Source: Colwellia psychrerythraea
GTDB taxonomy: Bacteria > Pseudomonadota > Gammaproteobacteria > Enterobacterales > Alteromonadaceae
Length of the DNA: 64,000 bases
Reading direction: 5' to 3'
NCBI RefSeq assembly: GCF_000764185.1
Contig: NZ_JQEC01000051.1
Location: 90,969-154,968 of the forward strand
Part shown: one piece after another, positions 55,734 through 64,000 of the stretch
How the letters are laid out: every line of letters starts with the position of its first letter
Numbering within the stretch: the stretch's first letter is position 1
Translations under genes and position numbers: made by a program
The notes under the pieces: generated by a model
The model's input: only the letters and a program-made list of their open reading frames with translations
Database searches by the model: none
Told to the model about the DNA's origin: nothing

Positions 55734-56978
55734 ATGGAATTAAGTGCTCTAAGAGGTGTTATAGGTATAGTCGTATTGCTAGCAATTGCTTACGCTTTAT
55801 CAAGTGGTAAGAAATCTATTAACTTACGCACAGTCGGCCTAGCTTTTGCTCTGCAAATATTGCTTGGAGCCTTTGTTTTATATGTGCCTTTTGGCAAAGA
55901 CGTTTTACTGTCGATGACTAATGGTGTACAAAGCGTTATTGATAGCGCCAAAGTTGGCATTAATTTTCTTTTCGGTGGTTTAGGCACTGACGCCATGTTT
56001 GAAAATGGTGTTGGTTTTGTTTTTGCTATCAGAGTTTTACCCAATATAATTTTCTTTTCATCCTTAATTGCCGTGCTGTATTACCTAGGCGTGATGCAAT
56101 GGGTTATCAAAATAATTGGCGGTGGTTTACAAAAACTTTTAGGCACCAGCAAGCCCGAGTCACTTTCAGCAACAGCTAATATTTTTGTCGGCCAAACTGA
56201 AGCCCCTTTAATAATACGCCCCTATATTGCAAAGATGACTCAATCAGAATTATTTGCCATCATGGTTGGTGGTTTAGCTTCTGTTGCCGGCTCTATCCTT
56301 GCTGGTTATGCCGGACTGGGCATTGACCTTAAGTACCTTATCGCGGCATCATTCATGGCTGCTCCTGGTGGCCTCTTAATGGCTAAAATCATTTGTCCTG
56401 AAACAGAACATGACAAAATAGTTAAAGACCCTGTCGATTATGACGACAATGAGGACAAACCTACCAATGTTATTGATGCCGCCGCTTCTGGTGCAGCGTC
56501 TGGACTTAAATTAGCGGTCAATGTCGGCGCTATGTTACTCGCCTTTATCGCTTTAATTGCCTTACTAAATACTATTGTCGGTGGCATCTCTGGTTTATTC
56601 GGTTATGAAGATATCACCATTGAGTTTTTCTTAGGTTACCTGTTTGCCCCTTTTGCCTATATTATCGGCGTACCTGCACATGAAATGTTGCAAGCGGGTA
56701 GCTTTATAGGTCAAAAAGTTGTCGTCAATGAATTCTTTGCCTACGTTAATTTTGTTGAAATAAGAGATAGCCTAAGCCCTGCGACACAAGCAATTGTTAC
56801 TTTTGCTTTATGTGGATTTGCCAACTTATCTTCTATCGCAATTTTACTGGGTGGTATTGGCTCTATGGCGCCAGGTCGCCGCCACGATATTGCTAGGCTA
56901 GGTATGCGAGCAATGCTTGCTGCTACCTTAGCAAACTTAATGAGTGCGGCAATTGCTGGCATATTCATCTCTTTGTAA
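55734..56978 (+). CDS. nupC: Concentrative nucleoside transporter
   Basis: 414 residues from ATG 55734 with an AAAGAGG site; the frame runs upstream into udk without function. Three regions of the CNT family are seen: an N-terminal helix set, a gate/core with FVGQTEAPLIIRPYI (nucleoside-binding QTEAP), and the C-terminal half with FLGYLFAPFAYIIGVP and CGFANLSSIAILLGGIG. It imports nucleosides with H+ or Na+ across the inner membrane. It starts 28 bp after udk and ends 24 bp before deoC, so they form one operon. Confidence 0.96.
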   Translation: MELSALRGVIGIVVLLAIAYALSSGKKSINLRTVGLAFALQILLGAFVLYVPFGKDVLLSMTNGVQSVIDSAKVGINFLFGGLGTDAMFENGVGFVFAIRVLPNIIFFSSLIAVLYYLGVMQWVIKIIGGGLQKLLGTSKPESLSATANIFVGQTEAPLIIRPYIAKMTQSELFAIMVGGLASVAGSILAGYAGLGIDLKYLIAASFMAAPGGLLMAKIICPETEHDKIVKDPVDYDDNEDKPTNVIDAAASGAASGLKLAVNVGAMLLAFIALIALLNTIVGGISGLFGYEDITIEFFLGYLFAPFAYIIGVPAHEMLQAGSFIGQKVVVNEFFAYVNFVEIRDSLSPATQAIVTFALCGFANLSSIAILLGGIGSMAPGRRHDIARLGMRAMLAATLANLMSAAIAGIFISL

Positions 56979-57002
56979 AAATAAATTTAGGAACACCAAA
57001 TC

Positions 57003-57773
57003 ATGTCTGATTTAAAAGCAATTGCTCAACGTGCACTGTCACTTATGGATTTAACTAGCCTTACCAATACCGAAACTGAACAAGAGATTATTGAGCTGTG
57101 TCGACAAGCAAAGTCGCCTGCTGGCGAAACCGCAGCTATTTGTATTTTCCCGCGTTTTATTCCTTTGGCTAAAAAAACCCTAAAGGCGCAGCAAACACCG
57201 CAAGTAAAAATAGCGACTGTGACTAATTTCCCCCATGGCAATGACGATATAGATATTGCTCTGGCCGAAACAAATGCTGCGGTAGCCTATGGCGCCGATG
57301 AAGTTGACTTGGTATTCCCTTACCGTGCTTTAATGCAAGGCAACGAAAACATTGGCTTTGATATGGTTAAGGTATGTAAAAAAGCTTGTGCTAATTCTGC
57401 AAAGTTGAAGGTTATTATTGAAACGGGTGAGCTTAAATCTGAAGCGCTAATACGAAAAGCCAGTGAAATAGCTATTAACGCCGGTGCTGATTTTATTAAA
57501 ACCTCGACAGGTAAAGTGCCAGTAAATGCTACGCCAACCGCCGCACAAATCATGTTAGAAGTTATAAAACAAAAAAACACTTCAGTTGGCTTTAAACCCG
57601 CAGGTGGAGTAAAAAACGCCGAAGATGCCGCTATTTACCTTGATTTAGCGGATAGTATATTAGGTAATGAATGGGCAGACTCTAATCACTTTCGATTTGG
57701 TGCTAGCAGTTTACTTACCCGTTTATTAGAGACACTAGGACACCAAAGTAATACTCAGCCAAGTAATTACTAA
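57003..57773 (+). CDS. deoC: Deoxyribose-phosphate aldolase
   Basis: 256 residues. [16 protein letters not shown] opens the family, and the Schiff-base lysine lies in [14 protein letters not shown], followed by [15 protein letters not shown]. The proton-relay Asp is in [11 protein letters not shown]. It cleaves 2-deoxyribose-5-phosphate to acetaldehyde and glyceraldehyde-3-phosphate, the exit step of deoxynucleoside breakdown. The operon position follows nupC. Confidence 0.97.
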   Translation: MSDLKAIAQRALSLMDLTSLTNTETEQEIIELCRQAKSPAGETAAICIFPRFIPLAKKTLKAQQTPQVKIATVTNFPHGNDDIDIALAETNAAVAYGADEVDLVFPYRALMQGNENIGFDMVKVCKKACANSAKLKVIIETGELKSEALIRKASEIAINAGADFIKTSTGKVPVNATPTAAQIMLEVIKQKNTSVGFKPAGGVKNAEDAAIYLDLADSILGNEWADSNHFRFGASSLLTRLLETLGHQSNTQPSNY

Positions 57774-57892
57774 TTAAGTGTTAAATATTCACTAAGCAGG
57801 CAATTAATTACTGCTACAACTATTAATTGGCTGCTGGCTAACGTTACAATGATGCTCTCATATGCACACCTTTAAAAACAAAGAAGTAAACC

Positions 57893-58471
57893 ATGGCGCA
57901 ACTTTATTTTTATTACTCATCGATGAATGCTGGCAAATCAACCCACCTGTTACAGTCTTCCTATAACTACCAAGAACGTGGCTTAGCAACGGCTATTTAC
58001 ACCGCTCAAATTGACGATAGATTCGCCAAAGGTAAAGTAGCGTCACGCTTAGGTATTGATGCCGACGCCTTTTTGTTTGACGATGAAATCAACCTATATA
58101 AAGATGTACAACAGAAAAATCAAGCTCAAAAACTTGACTGTGTACTCATTGACGAAGCGCAGTTTTTGTCAACAGAACAGGTCAAACAGCTTACTGACAT
58201 TGTTGATCATTTGCACATACCAGTACTCGCTTATGGCATACGCACTGATTTTTTAGGTCAAACGTTCTCAGGCAGTGCTGCCCTTCTCGCTTGGGCTGAC
58301 AAACTGGTTGAACTAAAAACTATTTGTCACTGTGGCCGAAAAGCTAACTTTGTCATCAGGCAAGACGCTAATGGTAAAGTTGTGCGCGGCGGAGAACAAG
58401 TTGAAGTTGGCGGTAATGAACGCTATGAGCCGCTTTGTCGTGCCCATTTCAAGGAGCTTGTTTGGCAATAA
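57893..58471 (+). CDS. tdk: Thymidine kinase
   Basis: 192 residues. The P-loop is SSMNAGKST (residues 9-17), the Walker B-like DEAQFL follows, and the lasso domain has zinc cysteines in CHCGRKA and [24 protein letters not shown] is the conserved tail loop. It salvages thymidine and deoxyuridine. It lies 119 bp after deoC; that gap contains a weak hairpin (GCAATTAAT and ATTAATTGGC) which might separate expression. Confidence 0.96.
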   Translation: MAQLYFYYSSMNAGKSTHLLQSSYNYQERGLATAIYTAQIDDRFAKGKVASRLGIDADAFLFDDEINLYKDVQQKNQAQKLDCVLIDEAQFLSTEQVKQLTDIVDHLHIPVLAYGIRTDFLGQTFSGSAALLAWADKLVELKTICHCGRKANFVIRQDANGKVVRGGEQVEVGGNERYEPLCRAHFKELVWQ

Positions 58472-58507
58472 CTTCCCCCCTGAATATACTTCAATTAGCT
58501 CTATAAC

Positions 58508-58542
58508 AAAACGCCTGGTAGCTAAGTTATCAGGCGTTTTTT
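58508..58542 (+). terminator. Terminator after tdk
   Basis: AAAACGCCTG (58508-58517) pairs perfectly with CAGGCGTTTT (58531-58540), with two further T residues. It lies between convergent tdk and deoA. Confidence 0.87.
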
Positions 58543-58609
58543 ATATAACAGTGTATTAGCCAAAATAACATTAGCTAATACTGTCGTTACCCAATTCTAG
58601 CTATTGCAA

Positions 58610-59929
58610 CTACGAATATATCACGGGTGACAATTCAGGACTTTCTTCTGAGTAGGTAAGCGCATTATTAAATTGCTCTATTGCTCTATTGGCTGAGTCT
58701 TCATCTTTAGCATGAACACGGGCAATCACTTCTCCCCGGTTTACTTGTACTCCCAGTGGTAATATCCGATCAAAACCAACAGTGTGATCTACTTTTTGTG
58801 TCGGTGCGGTTCTGCCACCACCTAAGCCGACAACCGACATACCAATTTCACGGGTATGCATTTGTGCAATGTAGCCATGCTGCGCAGCTTTAACATCCAT
58901 AATCACATTTGCCTTGTTCATGCTATCCCACGGTTGCTCAATAAAGTTTGTTGGCCCGCCTAATGCTGCAATCATGCGATCAAATACTTCGGCGGCTAAA
59001 CCTGTTCTAAGCACTTGTTCAATTTTTGCATCGGCATCTTTTTCACCACGAGCTAAGTTAGTATTAATAAGCATAGCACTGGCCAGAGCTTTGACTATTT
59101 GATGTAATCTCGGCTCGCGCTGTTTACCGGTTAAATATTTGGCCGTTTCATACATTTCAATCGCGTTACCAGCACTAGTGCCTAATACTTGATTCATGTC
59201 GGTAATAATAGCCTGCGTCTTAACACCAGCACCATTAGCGACATTGACGATACTCTCTGCAAGTGCTTTAGCATCCGTTAAATTATTCATCATAGCGCCA
59301 TTACCAACCTTAACATCCATCACTAAAGCATCTAGCCCAGCAGAGAGTTTTTTAGATAAAATTGATGCGGTAATTAACGGAATAGATTCAACGGTAGCAG
59401 TAACATCTCGAATTGAATATAAACGTTTATCTGCCGGTGCTAAATTATCGGTTTGCGAAATAATGGCAACGCCAACGTCTTTAACTATGCGCTTAAATTC
59501 ACTAATACTTGGTTGCACATTAAATCCAGCAATGCTTTCTAGTTTATCTGCTGTACCGCCTGTATGCCCTAACCCTCGACCTGAAATCATTGGTACGTAA
59601 CCACCACAAGCCGCAACAATAGCAGCTAACATAAAGCTTACTTTATCACCAACTCCGCCAGTAGAATGTTTATCAACAATTGGGCCGTCAAAACCTTCCC
59701 AGCTAAGTACATCTCCCGAGTTCATCATGGCCTTGGTAAAGTTAACTCTTTCATCAACCGTCATCCCATTTTGGTATATAGCCATAGCCATTGCGCCAAC
59801 CTGGCTATCAGAAAAATTGCCATCAACAAGGCCTGAAACAAAGCCATTTATCGCTTGTTCATTTAATACTTTACCGTCACGTTTAAGTCGAATAATTTCT
59901 TGTGGGATAATTTTATTGCTTAGTGTCAT
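58610..59929 (-). CDS. deoA: Thymidine phosphorylase
   Basis: 439 residues, as in E. coli. Motifs include the phosphate loop DKHSTGGVGDKVSFMLA, SGRGLGHTGGTADKLESI and ALVMDVKVGNGAM, and the C-terminal domain GGGRTAPTQKVDHTVGF. It splits thymidine and deoxyuridine to base and deoxyribose-1-phosphate. It starts 11 bp after cdd, so they form the cdd-deoA operon, controlled by the operator before cdd. Confidence 0.97.
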   Translation of the reverse strand: MTLSNKIIPQEIIRLKRDGKVLNEQAINGFVSGLVDGNFSDSQVGAMAMAIYQNGMTVDERVNFTKAMMNSGDVLSWEGFDGPIVDKHSTGGVGDKVSFMLAAIVAACGGYVPMISGRGLGHTGGTADKLESIAGFNVQPSISEFKRIVKDVGVAIISQTDNLAPADKRLYSIRDVTATVESIPLITASILSKKLSAGLDALVMDVKVGNGAMMNNLTDAKALAESIVNVANGAGVKTQAIITDMNQVLGTSAGNAIEMYETAKYLTGKQREPRLHQIVKALASAMLINTNLARGEKDADAKIEQVLRTGLAAEVFDRMIAALGGPTNFIEQPWDSMNKANVIMDVKAAQHGYIAQMHTREIGMSVVGLGGGRTAPTQKVDHTVGFDRILPLGVQVNRGEVIARVHAKDEDSANRAIEQFNNALTYSEESPELSPVIYS

Positions 59930-59940
59930 TAGTTAAATCC

Positions 59941-60360
59941 TTATAAGTCTAATAAATCTTTTGGCGTGAATGCATCGGGTAATAATTGCTGTACCGTCCA
60001 CACTTTTCGATCGTTTTTATGGTTAACGGCAATGACAGGTGCTGATTGCTCAAAAAACTCAGCTATCACCTGTCGACAAGCTCCACAAGGCGGCGTTAAC
60101 TTATCTTGCTCGGTGTAAATAACAATTACTTGAAAATTCTGCTCGCCACTAATTACAGCATTACTAATACAGTTACGCTCTGCGCAAACTGTTAAACCGT
60201 ATGAGGCATTTTCTACATTGCAACCTTGCACTATATTGCCCTTTGCAGTTAACGCCGAAGCGCCAACATGAAAGTTACTATAGGGGGCATAGGCCAACTG
60301 ATAAGACGCTTTAGCAGCTTTGATTACTTCATCGAGTAATTCTGTTTTTATTTCGTTCAT
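59941..60360 (-). CDS. cdd: Cytidine deaminase (short tetrameric type)
   Basis: 139 residues, much shorter than the 294-residue E. coli dimeric enzyme and typical of the B. subtilis-like tetramer. YSNFHVGASALTAKGNIVQG, the zinc and catalytic TVCAERNCISNA (Cys, Glu) and PPCGACRQVIAEF (two Cys) are present. It makes (deoxy)uridine from (deoxy)cytidine for Udk or DeoA. It is first in cdd-deoA and has a palindromic operator 49 bp upstream. Confidence 0.96.
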   Translation of the reverse strand: MNEIKTELLDEVIKAAKASYQLAYAPYSNFHVGASALTAKGNIVQGCNVENASYGLTVCAERNCISNAVISGEQNFQVIVIYTEQDKLTPPCGACRQVIAEFFEQSAPVIAVNHKNDRKVWTVQQLLPDAFTPKDLLDL

Positions 60361-60408
60361 AGTATTCCATGGTTGCTAGCGTTATTGATAGTTTAAGCAT
60401 AGCATTGC

Positions 60409-60422
60409 TGACCAGATGGTCA
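60409..60422 (-). promoter_or_regulatory. Palindromic operator, copy 4, at the cdd-deoA promoter
   Basis: TGACCAGATGGTCA overlaps a candidate minus-strand -35 (TTGACC) that stands 16 bp from an extended -10 (TGC-TATGCT). Occupancy would block the promoter, consistent with repression. Confidence 0.8.
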
Positions 60423-60468
60423 AGATATATAGTACGATGAATAGCAAATATATTTAGCGAAAAATTGA

Positions 60469-60497
60469 CAAAAAAAAGGCTGCAATAAAGCAGCCTT
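60469..60497 (-). terminator. Terminator after the Oar-like TonB receptor
   Basis: On the minus strand AAGGCTGC-TTTATT-GCAGCCTT (60476-60497) is followed by a T-run. It ends the receptor gene before the cdd promoter. Confidence 0.88.
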
Positions 60498-60535
60498 ATT
60501 AGGTTTGACGTCTTTCCGAGTTAAGCTAGTTCATA

Positions 60536-63500
60536 CTAGAACTTATAGTCTACCCCAACACGAATTTGCCATAAGGATGCCGCATTTTGAATCTCTTGAT
60601 CTTGGTTACCAGAATTAAATTTATCATAAACGTACTGGCCATCAGCATTTCCTGAGATTTCAACCATACGGTTACCAACGAAGCCACCTTTAGTCATGAC
60701 ACCCCAATCATCATTCATCATGTTACCGATGTTTTTGATAACAAGGAAAGCACTACCTTTATGGTCTGCTGAGAAACCAGGGAATTCTTGGGTGAATTTC
60801 AAATCAAATGTTGTCCACCAATCAGCATTATGTTCGTTACGCTCTTGAATTTGTCCACGTGCTAAACCTTCAGATGAAACAAAGGCATCAAATGCTGCTC
60901 TGTCAAAATCAGGCCCATATTCAACTAGAGGATCTTCCCCTGTAGTTGGTACATACAACAATTGACGTGAACCATTCCAGTTACTATCACCAAAGCCTCT
61001 ATCGGCACTATCGAAGGTATAAGAGTAAGGTCGTCCAGCACTTGATTGACCAAATAAGCTTACACGGGTATTTAAGTTATTAATTAATTCAATATCGTAA
61101 TTAAGCACCATAGTAAAGCGATGTGGGATCTCGTAATCAGACGTTGCCATGCTAGGGTTAATCGCGTCAGTAGCGGCTAAATTACCATAGTTAGAACCAG
61201 CAACTGAGCTAGTCATAGGGTTAGCATCTTCAGAGGATGTGAACGAGTAACCAAAGGTAGCACTTAAGCCAAAGTCAAAGTCTTTACTAACACCAAATGA
61301 TAAAACTGTGCTTTTACCGTCACTGTCACTGTTAGTTAATACGTAGTTACCACTACCATTGCCAGTAGCAACTTCTTGATACATTGGGCGACCATCAGGT
61401 GCAACCTGACTAGAGTACTCAAGACCAACATCTTGAATCGTAGCAGAGTTAACTTTTTGGTTAAGTAATAAATCAGCAGTGAAGTTATAACCATCATCTG
61501 TCATATAAGTCGCACCAATTGAGTATTTCCACTCAGATGGCATTTCAAAATCTGCAGCTACGGCATTAACCGCACCATCACCACCTTCAGGAGGGTATGC
61601 GGCAACTTCATCATATAAGCTTTGTAAGTTGTTATAAATTGGCAGACCACCACCAATCGTAGGCTCAGTAAGAACATTTACGCCGTTTGCTCTGGTGCCA
61701 ATTTGGACTAAACCATCGTTAGAGTACGAATTTGATAACCAAACATTTGGGTTACCGCCTGAGTAAAGACCAAAACCTGCTCGAACAGATAAGTTATCAT
61801 CAACATTCCAGCTAAAACCAACGCGTGGTTGGAATAAATCAACCCCATCAAAAGTATGGTTGTTAGCAAAACCGTAACGTTCTTCAAATTGCGCATTATA
61901 ACGCGGTGCATCTGAGCTCGTATACATATCGTAGCGGAAACCGAAGGTTAACGTTGCATCGATATCAGTAAAGGTATACTCATCTTGCATGTAGAAGGTA
62001 TGCACATCATAAGTAAACTCTTGGCTAGCATCTGCTGGATTGTTAGTACCCGCAGAGTTGTTGTAATACACACGGTCTGCATCACCCGCTTCATATTCAT
62101 CGATAGAGCCAAATCTGTATTCGCCATCAGTGTGCTGCATAAATAAGTTAAATGCAGTTAAGGTTTCATACTCATAACCGAATGTTAAAGTGTGGTCGTC
62201 TAAGTAGTAGTTAGCATCAAACTTAAAGGTCATGTTGTCCCAGTACATCTCATTTGATTGACGAGAATCATCAGGACCTAAGAAAATAGTTTTACCATTA
62301 TGTCTAATTTGTACTTCACCAAAGCCACTCATCGAGTCGAGTGACTGAGCGCGGTTATCTAAATCCATTTTACCAACACTGACTTTAGTTGAAAAACTAT
62401 CATTCCAGTCAGAATATAATGCACCTACAAAAGACTGTAATTCAGCACCTCTTTCATAATAATGACTATCAAGAGTCACGGCCCAATCATCCGATTGAGA
62501 TAATTTATAACCATCGTTGTAGTTGTAAACAAAACTAGCACGATGATCTTCATTGATATTCCAATCAAGCTTTAATAATAGTTTTTCATCGTCTACCGGC
62601 ATACTCGCAGGCATACCACCAGCATTATAACCATAAACATCTTTAGTTATTTGCGTTATACGGTCAATATCGGCTTGAGAAACAACGTTACCTATATCGT
62701 CACCTGAAGGCTGTGAAACAAAACCTGGATATTCAAATATTTCAGCTCCATCAAGTTTTTCATAAGAAACAAAGGCGAATAATGTATCTTGTAAAAGTGG
62801 GAAACCTACATTAAAACCATAACGTTTTTCACTATAATCACCGGTGGGAATGTCTTCACCCTTGGCCTTATCGCCTTTCATTGAATCGTCAGTGTAATCA
62901 AAGAACATGCCACCATGCACTTCATTACCACCAGACTTGGTTACCGCATTAATGTTACAAGCTGAGAAGCTGCCGTATTTAACATCAAATGGGGCTAATT
63001 CAACGGATACTTGGTCAATTGAATCATATGAAAATGGCACACGTACCGTTGGGTAACCATTACCATTTAAACCAAAGTTATCATTCATGCGAGCGCCATC
63101 TAACGTTAAGCTGTTAAATCGCGGGCTACCACCACCACATTGAATGGCATCATCTCTACTTTCATCAACATAAATACGTGGGTCAACACGTACAATGTCT
63201 TTAAGGTCACGGTTAATCGCGGGTAAATTAGCTAAATCTTCTGCACTAAAATGAGCGGCTGGGCTATTGCCAGTAGAAAACTTATTAATCGATCTACCAG
63301 TAACTTCGATAACTTCTGTCTGGTTTTGAGACTCTAAAGCAACATTTAACGGGAATGTTTGTCCCAAGGTTAAGAACACATCATTTACTTCAGTGTCCAT
63401 AAATCGACCTGAATCAACAATGATTTTGTAAGGTCCACCGACTCTTAAACCTTTTGCAGTGAAAAGACCTGAGTTATTCACTGTAGCTGTTTTAGTCGTT

Positions 63501-63670
63501 CCTGATGGTACGTGAACAATAGTAATTTTCGTACCTACTGCAGCATTACCATTAGGACCACTAATGTTCCCCTTTATGGCTGATGTTGTAGTATTTGCCA
63601 AAGCTGAAGTTGAAAGTCCAAGCGCAAGGACTAACGCACTAGTTATATGTGATAGACGATGAGTTTTCAT
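60536..63670 (-). CDS. Oar-like TonB-dependent receptor with carboxypeptidase-regulatory-like domain
   Basis: 1044 residues. A signal peptide ends near ALANTT. Residues about 30-110 form a CarboxypepD_reg-like beta domain (AIKGNISGPNGNAAVGTKIT). A TonB-box-like EVIEVTGRSI and a plug follow, with GGGSPRFNSLTLDGARMNDN and NINAVTKSGGNEVHGGMFF, typical of Oar-type receptors. The barrel ends WQIRVGVDYKF. Oar relatives take up large or peptide-like substrates. Placed next to cdd-deoA, with a degenerate palindrome upstream, it may import DNA fragments or nucleosides; this is inference from context only. Confidence 0.9.
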   Translation of the reverse strand: MKTHRLSHITSALVLALGLSTSALANTTTSAIKGNISGPNGNAAVGTKITIVHVPSGTTKTATVNNSGLFTAKGLRVGGPYKIIVDSGRFMDTEVNDVFLTLGQTFPLNVALESQNQTEVIEVTGRSINKFSTGNSPAAHFSAEDLANLPAINRDLKDIVRVDPRIYVDESRDDAIQCGGGSPRFNSLTLDGARMNDNFGLNGNGYPTVRVPFSYDSIDQVSVELAPFDVKYGSFSACNINAVTKSGGNEVHGGMFFDYTDDSMKGDKAKGEDIPTGDYSEKRYGFNVGFPLLQDTLFAFVSYEKLDGAEIFEYPGFVSQPSGDDIGNVVSQADIDRITQITKDVYGYNAGGMPASMPVDDEKLLLKLDWNINEDHRASFVYNYNDGYKLSQSDDWAVTLDSHYYERGAELQSFVGALYSDWNDSFSTKVSVGKMDLDNRAQSLDSMSGFGEVQIRHNGKTIFLGPDDSRQSNEMYWDNMTFKFDANYYLDDHTLTFGYEYETLTAFNLFMQHTDGEYRFGSIDEYEAGDADRVYYNNSAGTNNPADASQEFTYDVHTFYMQDEYTFTDIDATLTFGFRYDMYTSSDAPRYNAQFEERYGFANNHTFDGVDLFQPRVGFSWNVDDNLSVRAGFGLYSGGNPNVWLSNSYSNDGLVQIGTRANGVNVLTEPTIGGGLPIYNNLQSLYDEVAAYPPEGGDGAVNAVAADFEMPSEWKYSIGATYMTDDGYNFTADLLLNQKVNSATIQDVGLEYSSQVAPDGRPMYQEVATGNGSGNYVLTNSDSDGKSTVLSFGVSKDFDFGLSATFGYSFTSSEDANPMTSSVAGSNYGNLAATDAINPSMATSDYEIPHRFTMVLNYDIELINNLNTRVSLFGQSSAGRPYSYTFDSADRGFGDSNWNGSRQLLYVPTTGEDPLVEYGPDFDRAAFDAFVSSEGLARGQIQERNEHNADWWTTFDLKFTQEFPGFSADHKGSAFLVIKNIGNMMNDDWGVMTKGGFVGNRMVEISGNADGQYVYDKFNSGNQDQEIQNAASLWQIRVGVDYKF

Positions 63671-64000
63671 CTGTTATTCCTATATTTTGTTAAAATTGTT
63701 ATTTATTCTTATTATTTTGTATGCAATATAAAAGTTAACCATTTGCTCTGTTTTTTATTTCGATTGAAATTAGAGCAGACTTTTATTGCAGTTTCATTAC
63801 ATATTTTTACAGATTGATAAAAACACCAAAACCAAAAACGTCAGACCAGTTAACACCGCAAACGCTAACAACAAACATAAACTACTGTTATCAACATGTT
63901 AACATAGTGATAAACGATAAAACTTTGTACTTTCATAGTAAAAAAATTCTTATATAAAATATTGTTATCGATAGATATGTTTTTAATTACATTTTAGTAT
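63671..64000. other. Region upstream of the Oar-like receptor, no gene seen
   Basis: 330 bp to the window edge with no open frame of note. It contains a degenerate copy of the nucleoside-block palindrome at 63736-63749 and a possible minus-strand promoter (TTAACT, 16 bp, AATAAT). Nothing else was recognised. Confidence 0.5.
63736..63749. promoter_or_regulatory. Degenerate palindrome copy near the Oar-like receptor start
   Basis: TAACCATTTGCTCT matches TGACCATTTGGTCA at 11 of 14 positions, about 66 bp upstream of the receptor start and overlapping the candidate -35. It is too weak to claim alone. Confidence 0.3.

Noticed and set aside
59196..59600. 134-codon ORF antisense to deoA
   Set aside because: It is a shadow of the conserved thymidine phosphorylase frame with no start signal.
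1..64000. tRNA, rRNA, prophage, integrase or complete insertion sequence
   Set aside because: No transposase-like or integrase-like frame and no tRNA-like sequence was recognised by eye; a tRNAscan or IS search was not possible here.

Overview
The window is AT-rich chromosomal DNA from a marine gammaproteobacterium of the Alteromonadales, most like Colwellia. This is an inference from gene content, gene order (yafS-gloB-mltD; ccoNOQP-fixH-ccoI-ccoS-fnr-uspE), many TonB-dependent receptors and base composition; no taxonomic marker such as rRNA is present. No tRNA, rRNA, CRISPR array, intact insertion sequence or prophage was seen.

Region 1 (1-13.5 kb, all minus strand) is a surface polysaccharide locus. 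ManC, Gmd, a ColD-type dehydratase and a ColC/Fcl-type reductase, with a GDP-mannose hydrolase, point to GDP-colitose or a related 6-deoxyhexose. TviB/WbpO and TviC/WbpP make UDP-GalNAcA. Two glycosyltransferases, a MurJ/Wzx-like flippase, an EpsG/Wzy-like polymerase and a Wzz chain-length regulator supply assembly. The locus continues off the left edge.

Region 2 (13.5-15.8 kb) is a decayed junction. It holds one unrecognised intact gene, a multiply frameshifted pseudogene, a small ORF ending in a long inverted repeat, and coding debris.

Region 3 (15.8-32.1 kb) is mostly housekeeping: exonuclease I, a chemoreceptor with a periplasmic c-type heme motif, a beta-hydroxyacid dehydrogenase, glutathione peroxidase with an OhrR-type regulator, lysine-sensitive aspartokinase behind a lysine riboswitch, ElyC, a Nif3-type protein, a TonB receptor, YafS, glyoxalase II and MltD.

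Region 4 (32.2-43 kb) is a complete cbb3 cytochrome oxidase locus with its copper-loading and assembly genes. It lies between two different FNR-type regulators, each with the four cluster-ligand cysteines. FNR boxes lie upstream of ccoN and uspE. Next comes the pxpABC 5-oxoprolinase operon (43-45.6 kb).

Region 5 (45.8-63.7 kb) looks like a dedicated nucleic-acid and nucleoside scavenging system. It encodes a secreted phosphoesterase, a secreted EEP-family nuclease/phosphatase, two TonB receptors, the nucleoside transporter NupC, and the interconversion and salvage enzymes Add, DeoD, DeoB, Udk, DeoC, Tdk, DeoA and Cdd. Four copies of a 14-bp palindrome (TGACCA-NN-TGGTCA type) lie in promoter regions of this block and were not found elsewhere in the window. 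They tie the secreted enzymes, a 2-oxoglutarate-dependent oxygenase and the cytoplasmic catabolic genes into one apparent regulon whose regulator is not in the window.
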